A stretch of DNA of 64,000 nucleotides from Roseofilum casamattae BLCC-M143 (GTDB taxonomy: Bacteria > Cyanobacteriota > Cyanobacteriia > Cyanobacteriales > Desertifilaceae): positions 62,001 to 126,000 of the forward strand of contig NZ_JAQOSQ010000004.1 in assembly GCF_030068455.1 (NCBI RefSeq). Reading direction: 5' to 3'. The notes under the pieces are model-generated. The model ran no database searches and was not told the DNA's origin. It saw nothing but the letters and a program-made list of their open reading frames with translations. Within the stretch, counting starts at the first letter, position 1. Each line of letters starts with the position of its first letter. Below are positions 35,890 to 45,228 of this stretch, one piece after another. The position numbers were made by a program, and so were the translations under genes.

Positions 35890-36749
35890 GTCACAGAAAA
35901 GTTCGCCATATTCTCGGTCTCTCTGGAGGCAAAGATAGCACAGCTCTGGCAGTCTGGATGCGACAGCACCATCCGGAGCTAGAGATAGAATATTTTTTCT
36001 GCGACACCCACAAAGAGTTACCAGAAACCTATGACTACTTGGATCGCATTGAAGCTCGCTTAGGGATTAAGATTCACTACTTGAGTGCCAAACGAGGGTT
36101 CGATCATTGGCTGGAAATTCATAATGGCTTATTGCCCTCCCCGCAGATGCGCTGGTGTACAATAATGATGAAAATCAAGCCTCTCGAGCAGTTCATCGGA
36201 GAGGATGAAACGATTAGTTATATTGGCATTCGCGCTGATGAAAATCGGGATGGCTATATCTCGACTAAACCCAACATTAAACCCGTTTTTCCGTTCAAAG
36301 ACCAAGGGTTAGTCAAAGCCGATATTCTTCGACTATTGGAAGAGAGCGGTATTGGACTCCCTGACTATTATCGCTGGCGCAGTCGTTCGGGTTGTTTTTT
36401 CTGCTTCTTTCAACGGAAGTATGAGTGGGTCATGCTCGCTCAAGAACATCCCAATCTATTTAACAAAGCAGTTGAATACGAGCAAAACCATCGAGACGGC
36501 AGAACCTATACTTGGACTCAAGGAGAAACGTTATCGGAGTTATTGCAGAGAAAAGATGACATTATCAAGCAGCACGAGCAATCTTTAGCTAAAGCGAGGG
36601 AGAAAGAACAAACACAAGCGACTAATCAACCCTTAAGTCAGGTTTTAGACTCTGTATTTGAGAACAATAATTTTGCCTTTGCTCGGCATCTAGAATCTGT
36701 TCTAGATGAGCAAGATGGCGAATTGCCTTGTTTAGTTTGCCATTCATAA
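35886..36749 (+). CDS. sspD: PAPS-reductase-like ATP pyrophosphatase, SspD/DndC-like
   Basis: In DndC and SspD this type of enzyme activates the DNA phosphate with ATP so that sulfur can be inserted. The 287-residue protein has the PP-loop SGGKDS (13-18). Conserved cysteines C91 (RWCT), C170 and C173 (SGCFFCFF) are consistent with an iron-sulfur cluster, and an extra CXXC (C282, C285) sits at the extreme C-terminus. GIRADENRDGY (about 114-124) is a typical PAPS-reductase-family motif. It overlaps the ATPase gene by four bases. BrxP of type 4 BREX is related, but no other BREX genes are present. Confidence 0.82.
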   Translation: MSHRKVRHILGLSGGKDSTALAVWMRQHHPELEIEYFFCDTHKELPETYDYLDRIEARLGIKIHYLSAKRGFDHWLEIHNGLLPSPQMRWCTIMMKIKPLEQFIGEDETISYIGIRADENRDGYISTKPNIKPVFPFKDQGLVKADILRLLEESGIGLPDYYRWRSRSGCFFCFFQRKYEWVMLAQEHPNLFNKAVEYEQNHRDGRTYTWTQGETLSELLQRKDDIIKQHEQSLAKAREKEQTQATNQPLSQVLDSVFENNNFAFARHLESVLDEQDGELPCLVCHS

Positions 36750-36766
36750 CTTGGGAGAAAAGTCCG

Positions 36767-37027
36767 ATGGAAACCATTTCAGTTAATCAAGACTCTACTC
36801 AAATCAAGGAATTAGTCGATCGAGCTATTGAATATGAGAAACCTCTTTTATTAGAAAGCTCGGTAGGAAATGCTATTTTGATTAGTCAAAAGAGTTGGAA
36901 TGCAATTCAAGAAACTCTTTATTTACAATCCATCCCTGGTATGGCTGAATCGATTAAAGAAGGCGGGAAAATGACAATAGAAGATTGTGTTGATGAATTG
37001 ACAGTAAAGGAAATTTTAAATGGATGA
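36767..37027 (+). CDS. YefM/Phd-type antitoxin
   Basis: This 86-residue antitoxin probably binds the following YoeB-like toxin and represses the pair's promoter. The start at 36767 (METISVNQDSTQ) follows a GGGAGA ribosome site eight bases upstream; an in-frame ATG at 36728 lies inside the sspD-like gene. The N-terminal Phd/YefM DNA-binding fold is visible (ISVNQDSTQIKELVDRAIEYEKPLLLES, then AILISQKSWNAIQETLYL). The acidic C-terminus would wrap the toxin. It overlaps the toxin gene by eight bases and lies inside the phosphorothioation gene set. Confidence 0.82.
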   Translation: METISVNQDSTQIKELVDRAIEYEKPLLLESSVGNAILISQKSWNAIQETLYLQSIPGMAESIKEGGKMTIEDCVDELTVKEILNG

Positions 37028-37298
37028 AATAGATGAATGGGAGTTAGTATTTACCAAGCAAGCGGAGAAAGATTCCAAAAAAGTAGCATCTTCTGGTCTG
37101 GGAAAACAAGTTACAAAAATTTTGGATCTGATAAAAGAAAATCCTTATGCAACTTATCCTAGTTATGAAAAACTAACTGGAGATTTGCAGGGTTATTATT
37201 CTAGAAGAATTAATATACAGCATCGTTTAGTTTATCAAATATTAACAGAAGATAAGATAATTAAAATTATCCGGATGTGGACGCACTATGAGTCATAA
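37020..37298 (+). CDS. YoeB/Txe-type mRNA interferase toxin
   Basis: This 92-residue RelE-superfamily toxin would cleave mRNA on the ribosome. The family residues are present: an N-terminal WELVFTKQAEKDSKK, the Glu in PSYEKLTGDLQGYYSRRIN, the Arg residues of RRINIQHRLVYQI, and the terminal HY pair in IIRMWTHYES. It therefore looks active. It is translated with the antitoxin (eight-base overlap) and overlaps the DUF29 gene by 11 bases. Confidence 0.88.
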   Translation: MDEIDEWELVFTKQAEKDSKKVASSGLGKQVTKILDLIKENPYATYPSYEKLTGDLQGYYSRRINIQHRLVYQILTEDKIIKIIRMWTHYES

Positions 37299-37746
37299 AC
37301 TACAAAACCCGATTAAAGTTCCGTTGTATGAGCAAGATTTTCTGCTCTGGACTGAGCAACAATCTCGCTCTCTTGCCAACCGCGATATGGAGGCGATAGA
37401 TTGGAAAAATATTCAAGAGGAAATTCTAGCCTTGGGACGCAGCGAACGGCATCAACTCGAAAATCGCTTAGAAGTTTTACTCGAACATCTATTAAAGCGA
37501 TGTTATGTTGATAGTACTTATGACAATCGCGGATGGGAATTAACCATTAAAGAGCAGCGCAAACAAATTCGCCGCTTATTGCGTAGTTCGCCCAGTCTCA
37601 AGACCTATTTTATCAAAATTTTCTCGGAAATATGGGAAGATGCACGATCTGATGTAGAAGACATTTACCCAAAAATCGATTTTCCTGAAGTCTGTCCGTT
37701 CTCCGATGATTTAGATGTTTTGCTAACGGACACATTTTGGAATTAA
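37288..37746 (+). CDS. DUF29 protein
   Basis: This 152-residue protein belongs to DUF29, a family of all-helical proteins very common in cyanobacteria and often beside mobile or toxin-antitoxin genes; its function is unknown. The conserved pattern is visible: LYEQDFLLWTEQQSRSLANR, IDWKNIQEEILALGRSERHQLENRL, LLEHLLKRCY and the RRLLRSSPSLK segment. It lies between the toxin and the effector nuclease gene and begins within the toxin gene. Confidence 0.85.
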   Translation: MSHKLQNPIKVPLYEQDFLLWTEQQSRSLANRDMEAIDWKNIQEEILALGRSERHQLENRLEVLLEHLLKRCYVDSTYDNRGWELTIKEQRKQIRRLLRSSPSLKTYFIKIFSEIWEDARSDVEDIYPKIDFPEVCPFSDDLDVLLTDTFWN

Positions 37747-37789
37747 TAACTCTATACTCGCAAATTGGAATTTTAATAAGTTAAATATT

Positions 37790-40114
37790 ATGTTTGATAT
37801 TGCCAAAGCATTTGACAACTCCAGTGAAAGTGTTTCTGATTTTTTTCAAAGACCAGGTGTTGGATTTTATATACCTTTATATCAACGTGATTATAGCTGG
37901 TCTAAAGAAAATATAGATCAATTAATGCAAGATATTTGTGACGGAGTCCATTTGTTAGTTAATTCTGATAAGAATGATAATAGTTCAATCTGCTTTTTAG
38001 GGACTATAATTCTCTTACTGGAAAAAGATACGATAAATAATATTAAGCCACAAGATTACCGAGCATTACCAGAAAAAATATATAATGTGATTGATGGACA
38101 ACAAAGGATATCAACCCTTGCATTACTTGCTTGTCGCGTGTACGAAAAATTATTTTATTATCAATCTAAATTTCCTAAAGACTCTACTTATGATGGGCTA
38201 AAAGAAGCTGTAAATCGCTATAAATCTATATTGTTGGAGCTTTTTTCTGTCGATCTAAAGCGTGGAATTCCAGAAAAAAAACCAATCATTATTCGAGGAC
38301 AAGTTGATAGCTGGACATTTGACGGTCTTGATAATAACTACCAATCAGGAATTGCACATTATCTGAGTTTATTTATACGGAAAGTAGTAGAATCCGAAAA
38401 CAGCAGAAAGTTTCCAATACTACTTCAAAAGTCTCTAGTCCGAATCGATAAGAACTTAAAAGCAAACCTAAGAGCAATTAATTCTTGGTTGAATAAAGTA
38501 GAAACCAGCCACCAACAAGATAGTGGAAATGATGATTTCCCAGCCGCATGGTACATTTTAGATAAAATGCCTCAAAAGTATTTATGGAGTTACGATCGGC
38601 CAGAGATAGTTGAGATGCTGAACAACTGCCGAGATGGTCGAGATGAAATGACTAAAGCTCAATCCATAGTTTGCTCTACAGTACAACTTTTAGCTTTGAG
38701 TTATTATTTACTTGAGCGGTGTTGCTTTACACTGATAAAACCAAAATCAGAAGATTGGGCATTTGACATGTTTCAATCCCTAAATGCAACTGGAACACCT
38801 TTAACTGCACTAGAAACATTTAAACCCTTAGTTGTAAACTTTGTCAGCTCAGATGGTACTAAATTTGAAGAGTCAGTGTCGGGTAAACATTTTGCCGCAA
38901 TCGATCTGTTATTTAGTGATTTGAATAGTGCATCTGCTAAAAATAAGCTAACTAATGACTACTTGAATTTATTGGGATTAACCTATGATGGAGGAAAACA
39001 ACCCTCTCGACAGTTTAGTTCTCAAAGGAGATGGTTAACTGAAAAATATAAAGAGTGTGTATCTCTAGCTCAAAAGGAAAATTTTACCCATAGAATGGCA
39101 CATATAGCTACATACTGGAATGATATCGTTAAAGATAAAGATCCTACTAATGCTCGTATCTTTGAGCAGAGAGAATACCAAGAAAAACGAAAAGAAGCTG
39201 TTTTTTGTATTCTATACCTTCAAGACGCAAGTCATAAAATGGCTAACACTGTTCTTAGCCGTTTTTACTCACTTTACTTAAGAAATCAACATGATAATAA
39301 TGCAGCTTTTGATTTCATGGATGCCTGTAAAGTAGTTGCAGCATTTTTTACTCTTTGGCGTTCAGCTCTACCTAATACTGGTTTAGATCAAGAGTATAGA
39401 AAATTGCTTCAAGACCAAATATCATGGCAGCAAGGAGATTCTAATTTGTCTGTGCCTTCATTAAAACAATCTTTTAAGAATGTCCTTGAAAACAAACAAA
39501 TCGCAAAAAAAGAAGATTGGAAAAGAAAAGCGATTGATTATCTTAGATTTGATAATAGTAGTAAAAGTGTTTGTAAATTTGCTCTCACAATCGCGTCAAA
39601 TGATACCATCCCCGATCCAGACAACATAGGGTTAATGAAAATTGGAAGATCTGGATCGAGTCTACATTACCTAGATGGCGAACAATGGAAATCTAGAGAT
39701 CTTAAAACGATTGAACATATTGCACCTCAGAATCCTGATAATGACAGTTGGGATCGAGCTTTATACACTAATAATGAAGATTATCAGCAAATTGGTAACT
39801 TGACTTTACTACCTACTGATATAAATAGTTCTGCTGGCAACAAAATATGGGTTGAAAAGTGGATATACTATTCTCACTTAGCTGAAACCGATCCACAGAA
39901 ACTTGATAAATTAAAGAATACTGCTCAGGAAAATGGAGTGAATTTAGATCGTTCTACAATCAAACTTTTGAAAGAAGCATCGTATGCTCACCACATCAAG
40001 TCAATTGTGCAAGTTGGGCCGACAGGTACATGGGATAAAGCATTAGTTGAGAGAAGAACTGAACGTATATGCGATATTCTTTGGGAGTGCATGAATCAAT
40101 GGTTGACAGAATAG
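37790..40114 (+). CDS. sspE: DUF262-DUF1524 restriction effector, SspE/GmrSD-like
   Basis: This 774-residue effector matches SspE, which senses phosphorothioates in host DNA, hydrolyses NTP and nicks invading DNA. The DUF262 part (about 1-380) has YQRDYSW (31-37) and DGQQR (102-106), the nucleotide-binding motif. The DUF1524 HNH-like nuclease is C-terminal, with H643 in IEHIAPQN and N670 in GNLTLLP, then NSSAGNK. GmrSD, a type IV enzyme for glucosylated 5hmC DNA, shares both domains and is the alternative; the adjacent sulfur genes favour SspE. Base composition is clearly richer in A/T than the flanking genes, and I see no GCGATCGC in it, which suggests later acquisition. Confidence 0.82.
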   Translation: MFDIAKAFDNSSESVSDFFQRPGVGFYIPLYQRDYSWSKENIDQLMQDICDGVHLLVNSDKNDNSSICFLGTIILLLEKDTINNIKPQDYRALPEKIYNVIDGQQRISTLALLACRVYEKLFYYQSKFPKDSTYDGLKEAVNRYKSILLELFSVDLKRGIPEKKPIIIRGQVDSWTFDGLDNNYQSGIAHYLSLFIRKVVESENSRKFPILLQKSLVRIDKNLKANLRAINSWLNKVETSHQQDSGNDDFPAAWYILDKMPQKYLWSYDRPEIVEMLNNCRDGRDEMTKAQSIVCSTVQLLALSYYLLERCCFTLIKPKSEDWAFDMFQSLNATGTPLTALETFKPLVVNFVSSDGTKFEESVSGKHFAAIDLLFSDLNSASAKNKLTNDYLNLLGLTYDGGKQPSRQFSSQRRWLTEKYKECVSLAQKENFTHRMAHIATYWNDIVKDKDPTNARIFEQREYQEKRKEAVFCILYLQDASHKMANTVLSRFYSLYLRNQHDNNAAFDFMDACKVVAAFFTLWRSALPNTGLDQEYRKLLQDQISWQQGDSNLSVPSLKQSFKNVLENKQIAKKEDWKRKAIDYLRFDNSSKSVCKFALTIASNDTIPDPDNIGLMKIGRSGSSLHYLDGEQWKSRDLKTIEHIAPQNPDNDSWDRALYTNNEDYQQIGNLTLLPTDINSSAGNKIWVEKWIYYSHLAETDPQKLDKLKNTAQENGVNLDRSTIKLLKEASYAHHIKSIVQVGPTGTWDKALVERRTERICDILWECMNQWLTE

Positions 40115-40159
40115 CTATGATATGAGCCAAAGTAACGCTAAAACCACCGTTATTTAGTC

Positions 40160-41317
40160 ATGAATTCATACCCAATCTACCTTGATTATCATGCAACGAC
40201 GCCGGTCGATCGCCGCATTGCCGATCGCATCCTGGAAATCCTGACTGTCACTTTCGGAAACCCCAGCAGTATCGATCATTGCTATGGTGATGAAGCCGCA
40301 GCGGCGGTGAAAGCAGCGCGCCAGCAAGTTGCTCGATTAGTCAATGCTGCTCCCAAAGAAATCGTCTTCACCTCTGGAGCTACGGAAAGTATTAATATAG
40401 CCATTCAAGGACATTTTCCCCAATGTACGGGTTTGCCTCCCGCTCGTCTGATTGTTTCTCCCGTCGAACACAAAGCTGTTTTAGACACTTGTCAAGCCTT
40501 AGAGAAGGATGGACTCGCTGAAATCAAATGGCTCAACGTCGATCGCCAAGCACGGATTGACTTAGAACATCTCGAACACCTCTGTTCTCAAGGTGCGGCT
40601 CTGCTCTGTCTCATGGCAGCCAATAACGAAGTCGGTAACATTTATCCCCTAGAAACCATTGGCAAAATTGTCAAAAAACATGCTGTCCCCTGGTTTTGTG
40701 ATGGTTCTCAAGCGGTTGGTAAAATTCCCATTAACTTCTCTGACTCGGGAATGATTTATCTCGCCATTTCCGGTCATAAACTCTATGCTCCGAAAGGGAT
40801 TGGTGCATTGCTGATTCGCAAACCCTATTCTCCCTATCCTCTCTTTTATGGTGGAGCGCAAGAGCGAGAACTGCGTCCGGGAACCCTCAATACTCCCGGT
40901 ATAGTTGGTTTAGGAGAAGCTTGTGCCTTACGCGACAAGGAAATGGAACGGGATGAACGAGAAATCGCCCAAAAACGCGATCGCCTGCAATCTCTACTCG
41001 CAGAACAAATCCCCAATCTAGTTATAAACGGCGATCCGAACAACCGTTTAGCTGGAAATCTGCATATTTCCATACCCGATATTCCCAACAGCGCTATTAT
41101 TGCTAGAGTCCGCAAGCAACTGGCCATCTCTACCGGAGCAGCCTGTTCTTCCGGAACTCCAGCTCCTTCCCATGTTCTGCGAGCCATGCAACTGCGAGCA
41201 CCTGAAATTGACGGAGCGCTCAGAATTAGTCTGGGTAAATTCACAACGCAAACAGACATTGACCGGGCTGCTTCTCTCTTAATTAATGCTGTAATACAAA
41301 TCAACCAAATTGCTTGA
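40160..41317 (+). CDS. sspA: Cysteine desulfurase, SspA/DndA-like
   Basis: This 385-residue PLP enzyme takes sulfur from cysteine and would supply it for DNA phosphorothioation. H104 (VEHKAV) and the Schiff-base K207 (SGHKLYAPKG) are present. The persulfide cysteine is C329 in STGAACSSGTPAPSHVL, as in NifS/IscS-type enzymes. It is 45 bases downstream of the effector gene. A general IscS-like role is possible, but position at the end of this island makes SspA/DndA likelier. Its 3' end overlaps the convergent methyltransferase gene by 17 bases. Confidence 0.85.
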   Translation: MNSYPIYLDYHATTPVDRRIADRILEILTVTFGNPSSIDHCYGDEAAAAVKAARQQVARLVNAAPKEIVFTSGATESINIAIQGHFPQCTGLPPARLIVSPVEHKAVLDTCQALEKDGLAEIKWLNVDRQARIDLEHLEHLCSQGAALLCLMAANNEVGNIYPLETIGKIVKKHAVPWFCDGSQAVGKIPINFSDSGMIYLAISGHKLYAPKGIGALLIRKPYSPYPLFYGGAQERELRPGTLNTPGIVGLGEACALRDKEMERDEREIAQKRDRLQSLLAEQIPNLVINGDPNNRLAGNLHISIPDIPNSAIIARVRKQLAISTGAACSSGTPAPSHVLRAMQLRAPEIDGALRISLGKFTTQTDIDRAASLLINAVIQINQIA

Positions 41318-42494
41318 GACCTTGTAATATCTGCTGTTTCTCGTCTTCTGTTAATCCTTTCCCTTGCACCAAAACTTGAAATCCACCCAACCCCAGAGGA
41401 TCGATGAGTTGATGCAGAGCATCTCGACGTTGCAAAAGTTGAGTAATGGGTAGAGAACTGTGAGATAATTGTGCCAGGCGATCGCCCAATCCCAACGACA
41501 TCAAAAATAAGGCTTGCTGTGTCAGTCCCAATAGCCCGAGTCCCCAACGTTTGCCCTCATTCTCTAATGTCGTAAAGTCCACACGAGCGGTAATATCCTG
41601 ATAGCCAATATTAACATAAGGATTATCGTGGCGGTGATGGCGAATATAGCATTGCAGGGTTCCCGTATATCGCGTCGGTTGGTAATATCGCCGCGCGCTA
41701 TAACCATAATCAATGGTGACTAAATATCCGCGTTTCAGCTTGAATGCCACTTCCTTTATCCAATCAAGCGCGGCTAAATTCACTTCCGTGCGATATCCTT
41801 CTGTATAAACTGGCGCAAGTAAATTAATTTCTAAATTTTCAAAATACTCTTGTAGCTTCTGAGTCGATAATTCTGCCAAAATCTCGATAAAGTTATCTCG
41901 GTTATCTAAACCAACATATACTTCTTGCAATTCCTCACTGGAGCGAACCACCTGATGTACTGGAAACGCATCAACCAACTCATTCGAGAACAAACATCCG
42001 TGAATATCCGGCAACTGTTCCCACTCGTACCATTCTATTGGCGCGCCTTTATCTTTCCAACTCGACAATCTTTCTTGTTGCAGCGCTCTCAATCCTCCGG
42101 CTTTCTCTACAATGCCATAACGCAGGCTGGCAAAACAAGCAGCATAGTTGTTTTCCAACTCTTCGAGCAGATCGATCGCCACTTGTCCCGTGCCTGCTCC
42201 CATCTCTATAATCCAAAAGGGATCGGGACGATCCAAAATCTCCCACATTTGCACGAACTGCCGAGCCAATAACTGGGCAAAATCTGCCCCCAGACTCGAG
42301 GACGTGAAGTAATCGCCAAATTTGCCAATTTCTCGCTGCGAACCGCTGTAATAGCCAAATTCAGCGTCATACAGCACGATTTCCATATACTCGGCAAAAG
42401 TAATTCTCTGGTGAGGCGATCGCCGAATTCGATCTTGCAGCCGCGCGCGCAAGTGCGGACAATCATCTCCATTGGATACAGCTTTCCTATCCAT
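41301..42494 (-). CDS. NDUFAF7-family (DUF185) SAM-dependent methyltransferase
   Basis: This 397-residue methyltransferase is related to NDUFAF7, which in mitochondria methylates an arginine of complex I; the cyanobacterial substrate is not established. RITFAEYMEIVLYDAEFGYYS and FGDYFTSSSLGADFAQLLARQ are the family's opening blocks, and IIEMGAGTGQ is the SAM site. GYLVTIDYGYSARRYY is a further conserved block. It follows hisD with a two-base gap, so the two are probably co-transcribed. Its 3' end overlaps the convergent desulfurase gene. Confidence 0.85.
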   Translation of the reverse strand: MDRKAVSNGDDCPHLRARLQDRIRRSPHQRITFAEYMEIVLYDAEFGYYSGSQREIGKFGDYFTSSSLGADFAQLLARQFVQMWEILDRPDPFWIIEMGAGTGQVAIDLLEELENNYAACFASLRYGIVEKAGGLRALQQERLSSWKDKGAPIEWYEWEQLPDIHGCLFSNELVDAFPVHQVVRSSEELQEVYVGLDNRDNFIEILAELSTQKLQEYFENLEINLLAPVYTEGYRTEVNLAALDWIKEVAFKLKRGYLVTIDYGYSARRYYQPTRYTGTLQCYIRHHRHDNPYVNIGYQDITARVDFTTLENEGKRWGLGLLGLTQQALFLMSLGLGDRLAQLSHSSLPITQLLQRRDALHQLIDPLGLGGFQVLVQGKGLTEDEKQQILQGLKQFG

Positions 42495-42496
42495 GC

Positions 42497-43801
42497 CTAA
42501 TCCTGTTCCGGAGTAATCCTCGTCCGCACTGAATGACCGTGAGAGGGCAAACCTTCCGCCTCCGCCAAGGTCATAATTGCTTCACCCATTTTTTCTAACG
42601 CTGCGGGAGAATACTGAATTAAGCTAGAGTGTTTCATGAAGGTTTCGACTCCCAAGGCTGAGGCATAGCGAGCTGTTCCCGAAGTGGGTAACGTATGGTT
42701 CGGTCCGGCTAAGTAATCGCCGACCGCTTCTGGGGTTGAATAGCCCAAGAAAATGGCTCCCGCATGACGAATATTAGCGAGCAACTCCCAAGGTTCGGCT
42801 ACCTCTAATTCTAGGTGTTCCGGAGCGAAGAGATTGGACAGCTCCACGGCTTCATCCAAAGACTCGACCACCATAATTGCTCCATAATGGGCGATCGCCT
42901 TTTCCGTCAGCAACTGTCGCGGATGGTTAATTAACTGCTGCTCTACTTCTTTAGACACTTGTCTGGCTAAATTACTATCCGGAGTGATTAAAATAGCAGC
43001 CGCGATGGGATCGTGTTCCGCTTGAGCTAATAAATCCGTGGCTACATGAACGGGGTCGGCTCCACTATCGGCAATAATTAATACTTCTGACGGCCCGGCT
43101 AAGGAATCAATTCCGACTAAACCGTAAACCATTTTCTTCGCCAGGGTCACGTAGATATTTCCCGGTCCGGTAATTAAATCTACTTTCGGCACCGTTGAAG
43201 TTCCGTAAGCCAACGCCGCGATCGCCTGAGCGCCACCAATCCGATAAATCTCCGTTACTCCAGCCAACTGTGCCGCCACTAAAACCGCCGGACTAATGGC
43301 TTTGTTGGCTCCCGGAGGCGTACACATCGCAATCCGAGGCACCCCTGCCACCTTCGCCGGAATCGCATTCATCAACACCGTACTCGGATAAGCCGCTCGT
43401 CCGCCCGGCGTATAAATTCCAGCTCGATCTACGGGAGTGTAGCGCTTGCCCAAAACAATATTATCTTCGCCAAAATTCACCCACGACTTCGGAGCGCGCT
43501 GGCGGTGAAATGCTTCAATTTGGCGAGCTGCCAACTCGATCGCATTCAGGAGGGGTTTATCCACCTGTTGATAGGCAGCTTCCAACTCCAGAGCACTAAC
43601 TTTGAGATCGCTAATCTCCAAACGCTGTCGGTCAAATTCTTCCGTATAATCGAGCAGCGCGCGATCGCCATTGCGCTGCACCGTTTGCAACACTTGCCGA
43701 ACTGTTGCTTCCTTATGCACCACTTCTTCATCAAAGGTGCGATCGCAAATCCGTTGTAGTTCCGCTTCGGCTTCAGAGCGCTGATTAATTATTCGCAGCA
43801 T
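42497..43801 (-). CDS. hisD: Histidinol dehydrogenase
   Basis: HisD converts L-histidinol to L-histidine in two NAD-dependent oxidation steps, the last stage of histidine synthesis. The 434-residue length is normal. GIYTPGGRAAYPSTVLMN, VDLITGPGNIYVTLAK, GIDSLAGPSEVLIIAD and FAPEHLEL, with the zinc and catalytic residues of the family, are all present. The gene is divergent from rpsT, an arrangement conserved in many cyanobacteria. Confidence 0.97.
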   Translation of the reverse strand: MLRIINQRSEAEAELQRICDRTFDEEVVHKEATVRQVLQTVQRNGDRALLDYTEEFDRQRLEISDLKVSALELEAAYQQVDKPLLNAIELAARQIEAFHRQRAPKSWVNFGEDNIVLGKRYTPVDRAGIYTPGGRAAYPSTVLMNAIPAKVAGVPRIAMCTPPGANKAISPAVLVAAQLAGVTEIYRIGGAQAIAALAYGTSTVPKVDLITGPGNIYVTLAKKMVYGLVGIDSLAGPSEVLIIADSGADPVHVATDLLAQAEHDPIAAAILITPDSNLARQVSKEVEQQLINHPRQLLTEKAIAHYGAIMVVESLDEAVELSNLFAPEHLELEVAEPWELLANIRHAGAIFLGYSTPEAVGDYLAGPNHTLPTSGTARYASALGVETFMKHSSLIQYSPAALEKMGEAIMTLAEAEGLPSHGHSVRTRITPEQD

Positions 43802-43945
43802 AGGTTATAACGATCGATGTCTCAGTTTTCTCGCCATTACCCTATAGCTTAACGTGGAATTGCCCGACCGGGTAAGATGCAACAGAGAAGAATCAATGCT
43901 ATACTCAAATGTCTGACCTTAGTTACGATCTAAATTCTCCGAACT

Positions 43946-44248
43946 GTGCCTAACATCAAGTCTGCTATCAAGCGCGTCCAAATCGCCGAGCGCAACCGCC
44001 TGCGCAACAAAGCATACAAATCTGCCGTCAGAACTCTGATGAAAAAATTCTTCACCGCCGTTGAAACCCACGGCAGCAATCCCAGCGAAGAAGCTAAAAA
44101 AGAAATCACCGACTTGATGTCGCAAGCCTACAGCAAAATTGATAAAGCCGTAAAACGAGGCGTGATTCACCGAAACACGGCTGCTCGTCGTAAAGCGCGG
44201 TTAGCCAAAGCACTGAAACCACAAGTCACTGAAGCGGCTGCCTCCTAA
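43946..44248 (+). CDS. rpsT: 30S ribosomal protein S20
   Basis: This is the small primary 16S rRNA-binding protein of the 30S subunit, 100 residues and very basic. The start codon is GTG (43946), giving [18 protein letters not shown], the family's usual beginning. [19 protein letters not shown] is the conserved C-terminal block. It is upstream of tatD on the same strand. Confidence 0.95.
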   Translation: MPNIKSAIKRVQIAERNRLRNKAYKSAVRTLMKKFFTAVETHGSNPSEEAKKEITDLMSQAYSKIDKAVKRGVIHRNTAARRKARLAKALKPQVTEAAAS

Positions 44249-44258
44249 ACCTAGGTTA

Positions 44259-44272
44259 GCTTGCGCGCAAGC
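44259..44272. repeat. Perfect 14-base palindrome after rpsT
   Basis: GCTTGCGCGCAAGC is its own reverse complement and starts 11 bases after the rpsT stop codon. There is no T tract, so it is not a standard terminator. Confidence 0.45.
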
Positions 44273-44380
44273 CCTATCCTCTTGGAGGTTGCCGATAAAT
44301 CAACCCATGTCGATTGACCGTTCGCTCATTGCCAACAGCTAATAGCCCATCGCTAATAGCCAATAGCCATAAGAAGAATC

Positions 44381-45163
44381 ATGCCGTTAATCGATACCCA
44401 CGTCCACATTAACTTCGATGCCTATGAGGGAGAACGAGACGAACTCAGAAGCCGATGGCGTGCCGCAGAGGTCGTACAACTCGTTCATTCCTGCGTAACT
44501 CCTCAGGAGTTTGAGAGCATCCAAAGCCTAGCGCACCAATATCCGGAACTCTATTTCTCCGTGGGATTTCATCCCCTAGAAAGCCACAACTGGGTTCCGG
44601 AAATTGGCGATCGCATTGCCACCTTAGCCGAGAGCGACCCAAAAGTGGTTGCCATTGGCGAAACCGGTTTGGACTTTTACAAAGCCGACAATCCTGAGGA
44701 ACAGTATCGCGCCCTATCTGCCCAATTAAATATCGCCCAAAACCTGGATTTGCCCGTCATTATCCACTGTCGAGATGCTGCGAGTTCTTTGTATTCTTAC
44801 TTACAAGAGTTTGTGGGGAATCGCGGTCTAATTAAAGCCGTTATGCACTGTTGGGGAGGAACGCCAGAAGAAACCCAGTGGTTCCTAGACTTCGGATTTT
44901 ATATTAGTTTCAGCGGAACAGTCACCTTCAAAAAAGCCACCGCGATCCACGAATCCTGCCAAATGGTTCCGAGCGATCGCATTCTCGTCGAAACTGACTG
45001 TCCTTTCCTCGCTCCAGTCCCAAAACGAGGAAAACGGAACGAGCCAGCCTACGTGCGCCATGTAGCAGAAGTCGTCGCTTCCCTACGAGGTGTATCTTTA
45101 GACACCCTAGGCGCGCAAACCACCAGCAACGCTCGCTCTCTATTCCAACTTCCCGTAACGTAA
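44381..45163 (+). CDS. tatD: TatD-family metal-dependent hydrolase
   Basis: TatD-type enzymes are metal-dependent DNases with roles in DNA repair and quality control. The 260-residue protein has all the metal-site motifs: [34 protein letters not shown] and [10 protein letters not shown]. The upstream region carries short repeats of the type CTAATAGC (about 44337-44370). It lies 65 bases before rpoB; the order rpsT-tatD-rpoB is typical of cyanobacteria. Confidence 0.93.
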   Translation: MPLIDTHVHINFDAYEGERDELRSRWRAAEVVQLVHSCVTPQEFESIQSLAHQYPELYFSVGFHPLESHNWVPEIGDRIATLAESDPKVVAIGETGLDFYKADNPEEQYRALSAQLNIAQNLDLPVIIHCRDAASSLYSYLQEFVGNRGLIKAVMHCWGGTPEETQWFLDFGFYISFSGTVTFKKATAIHESCQMVPSDRILVETDCPFLAPVPKRGKRNEPAYVRHVAEVVASLRGVSLDTLGAQTTSNARSLFQLPVT

Positions 45164-45228
45164 CGCTCTAAACAAAATATTGCCACCGCACGCGATCGCT
45201 CCCAACCTTATCTTCAACGCCTAAACGA

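Noticed and set aside
31439-36749. Type 4 BREX reading of the ATPase plus PAPS-reductase pair
   Set aside because: No PglZ, BrxL or methyltransferase is present, while DUF4007, a desulfurase and a DUF262-DUF1524 effector are; this favours the Ssp interpretation.
41301-41547. Long minus-strand frame crossing the end of the desulfurase and the methyltransferase gene
   Set aside because: It is a shadow frame; the two convergent genes account for the sequence with only a 17-base overlap.
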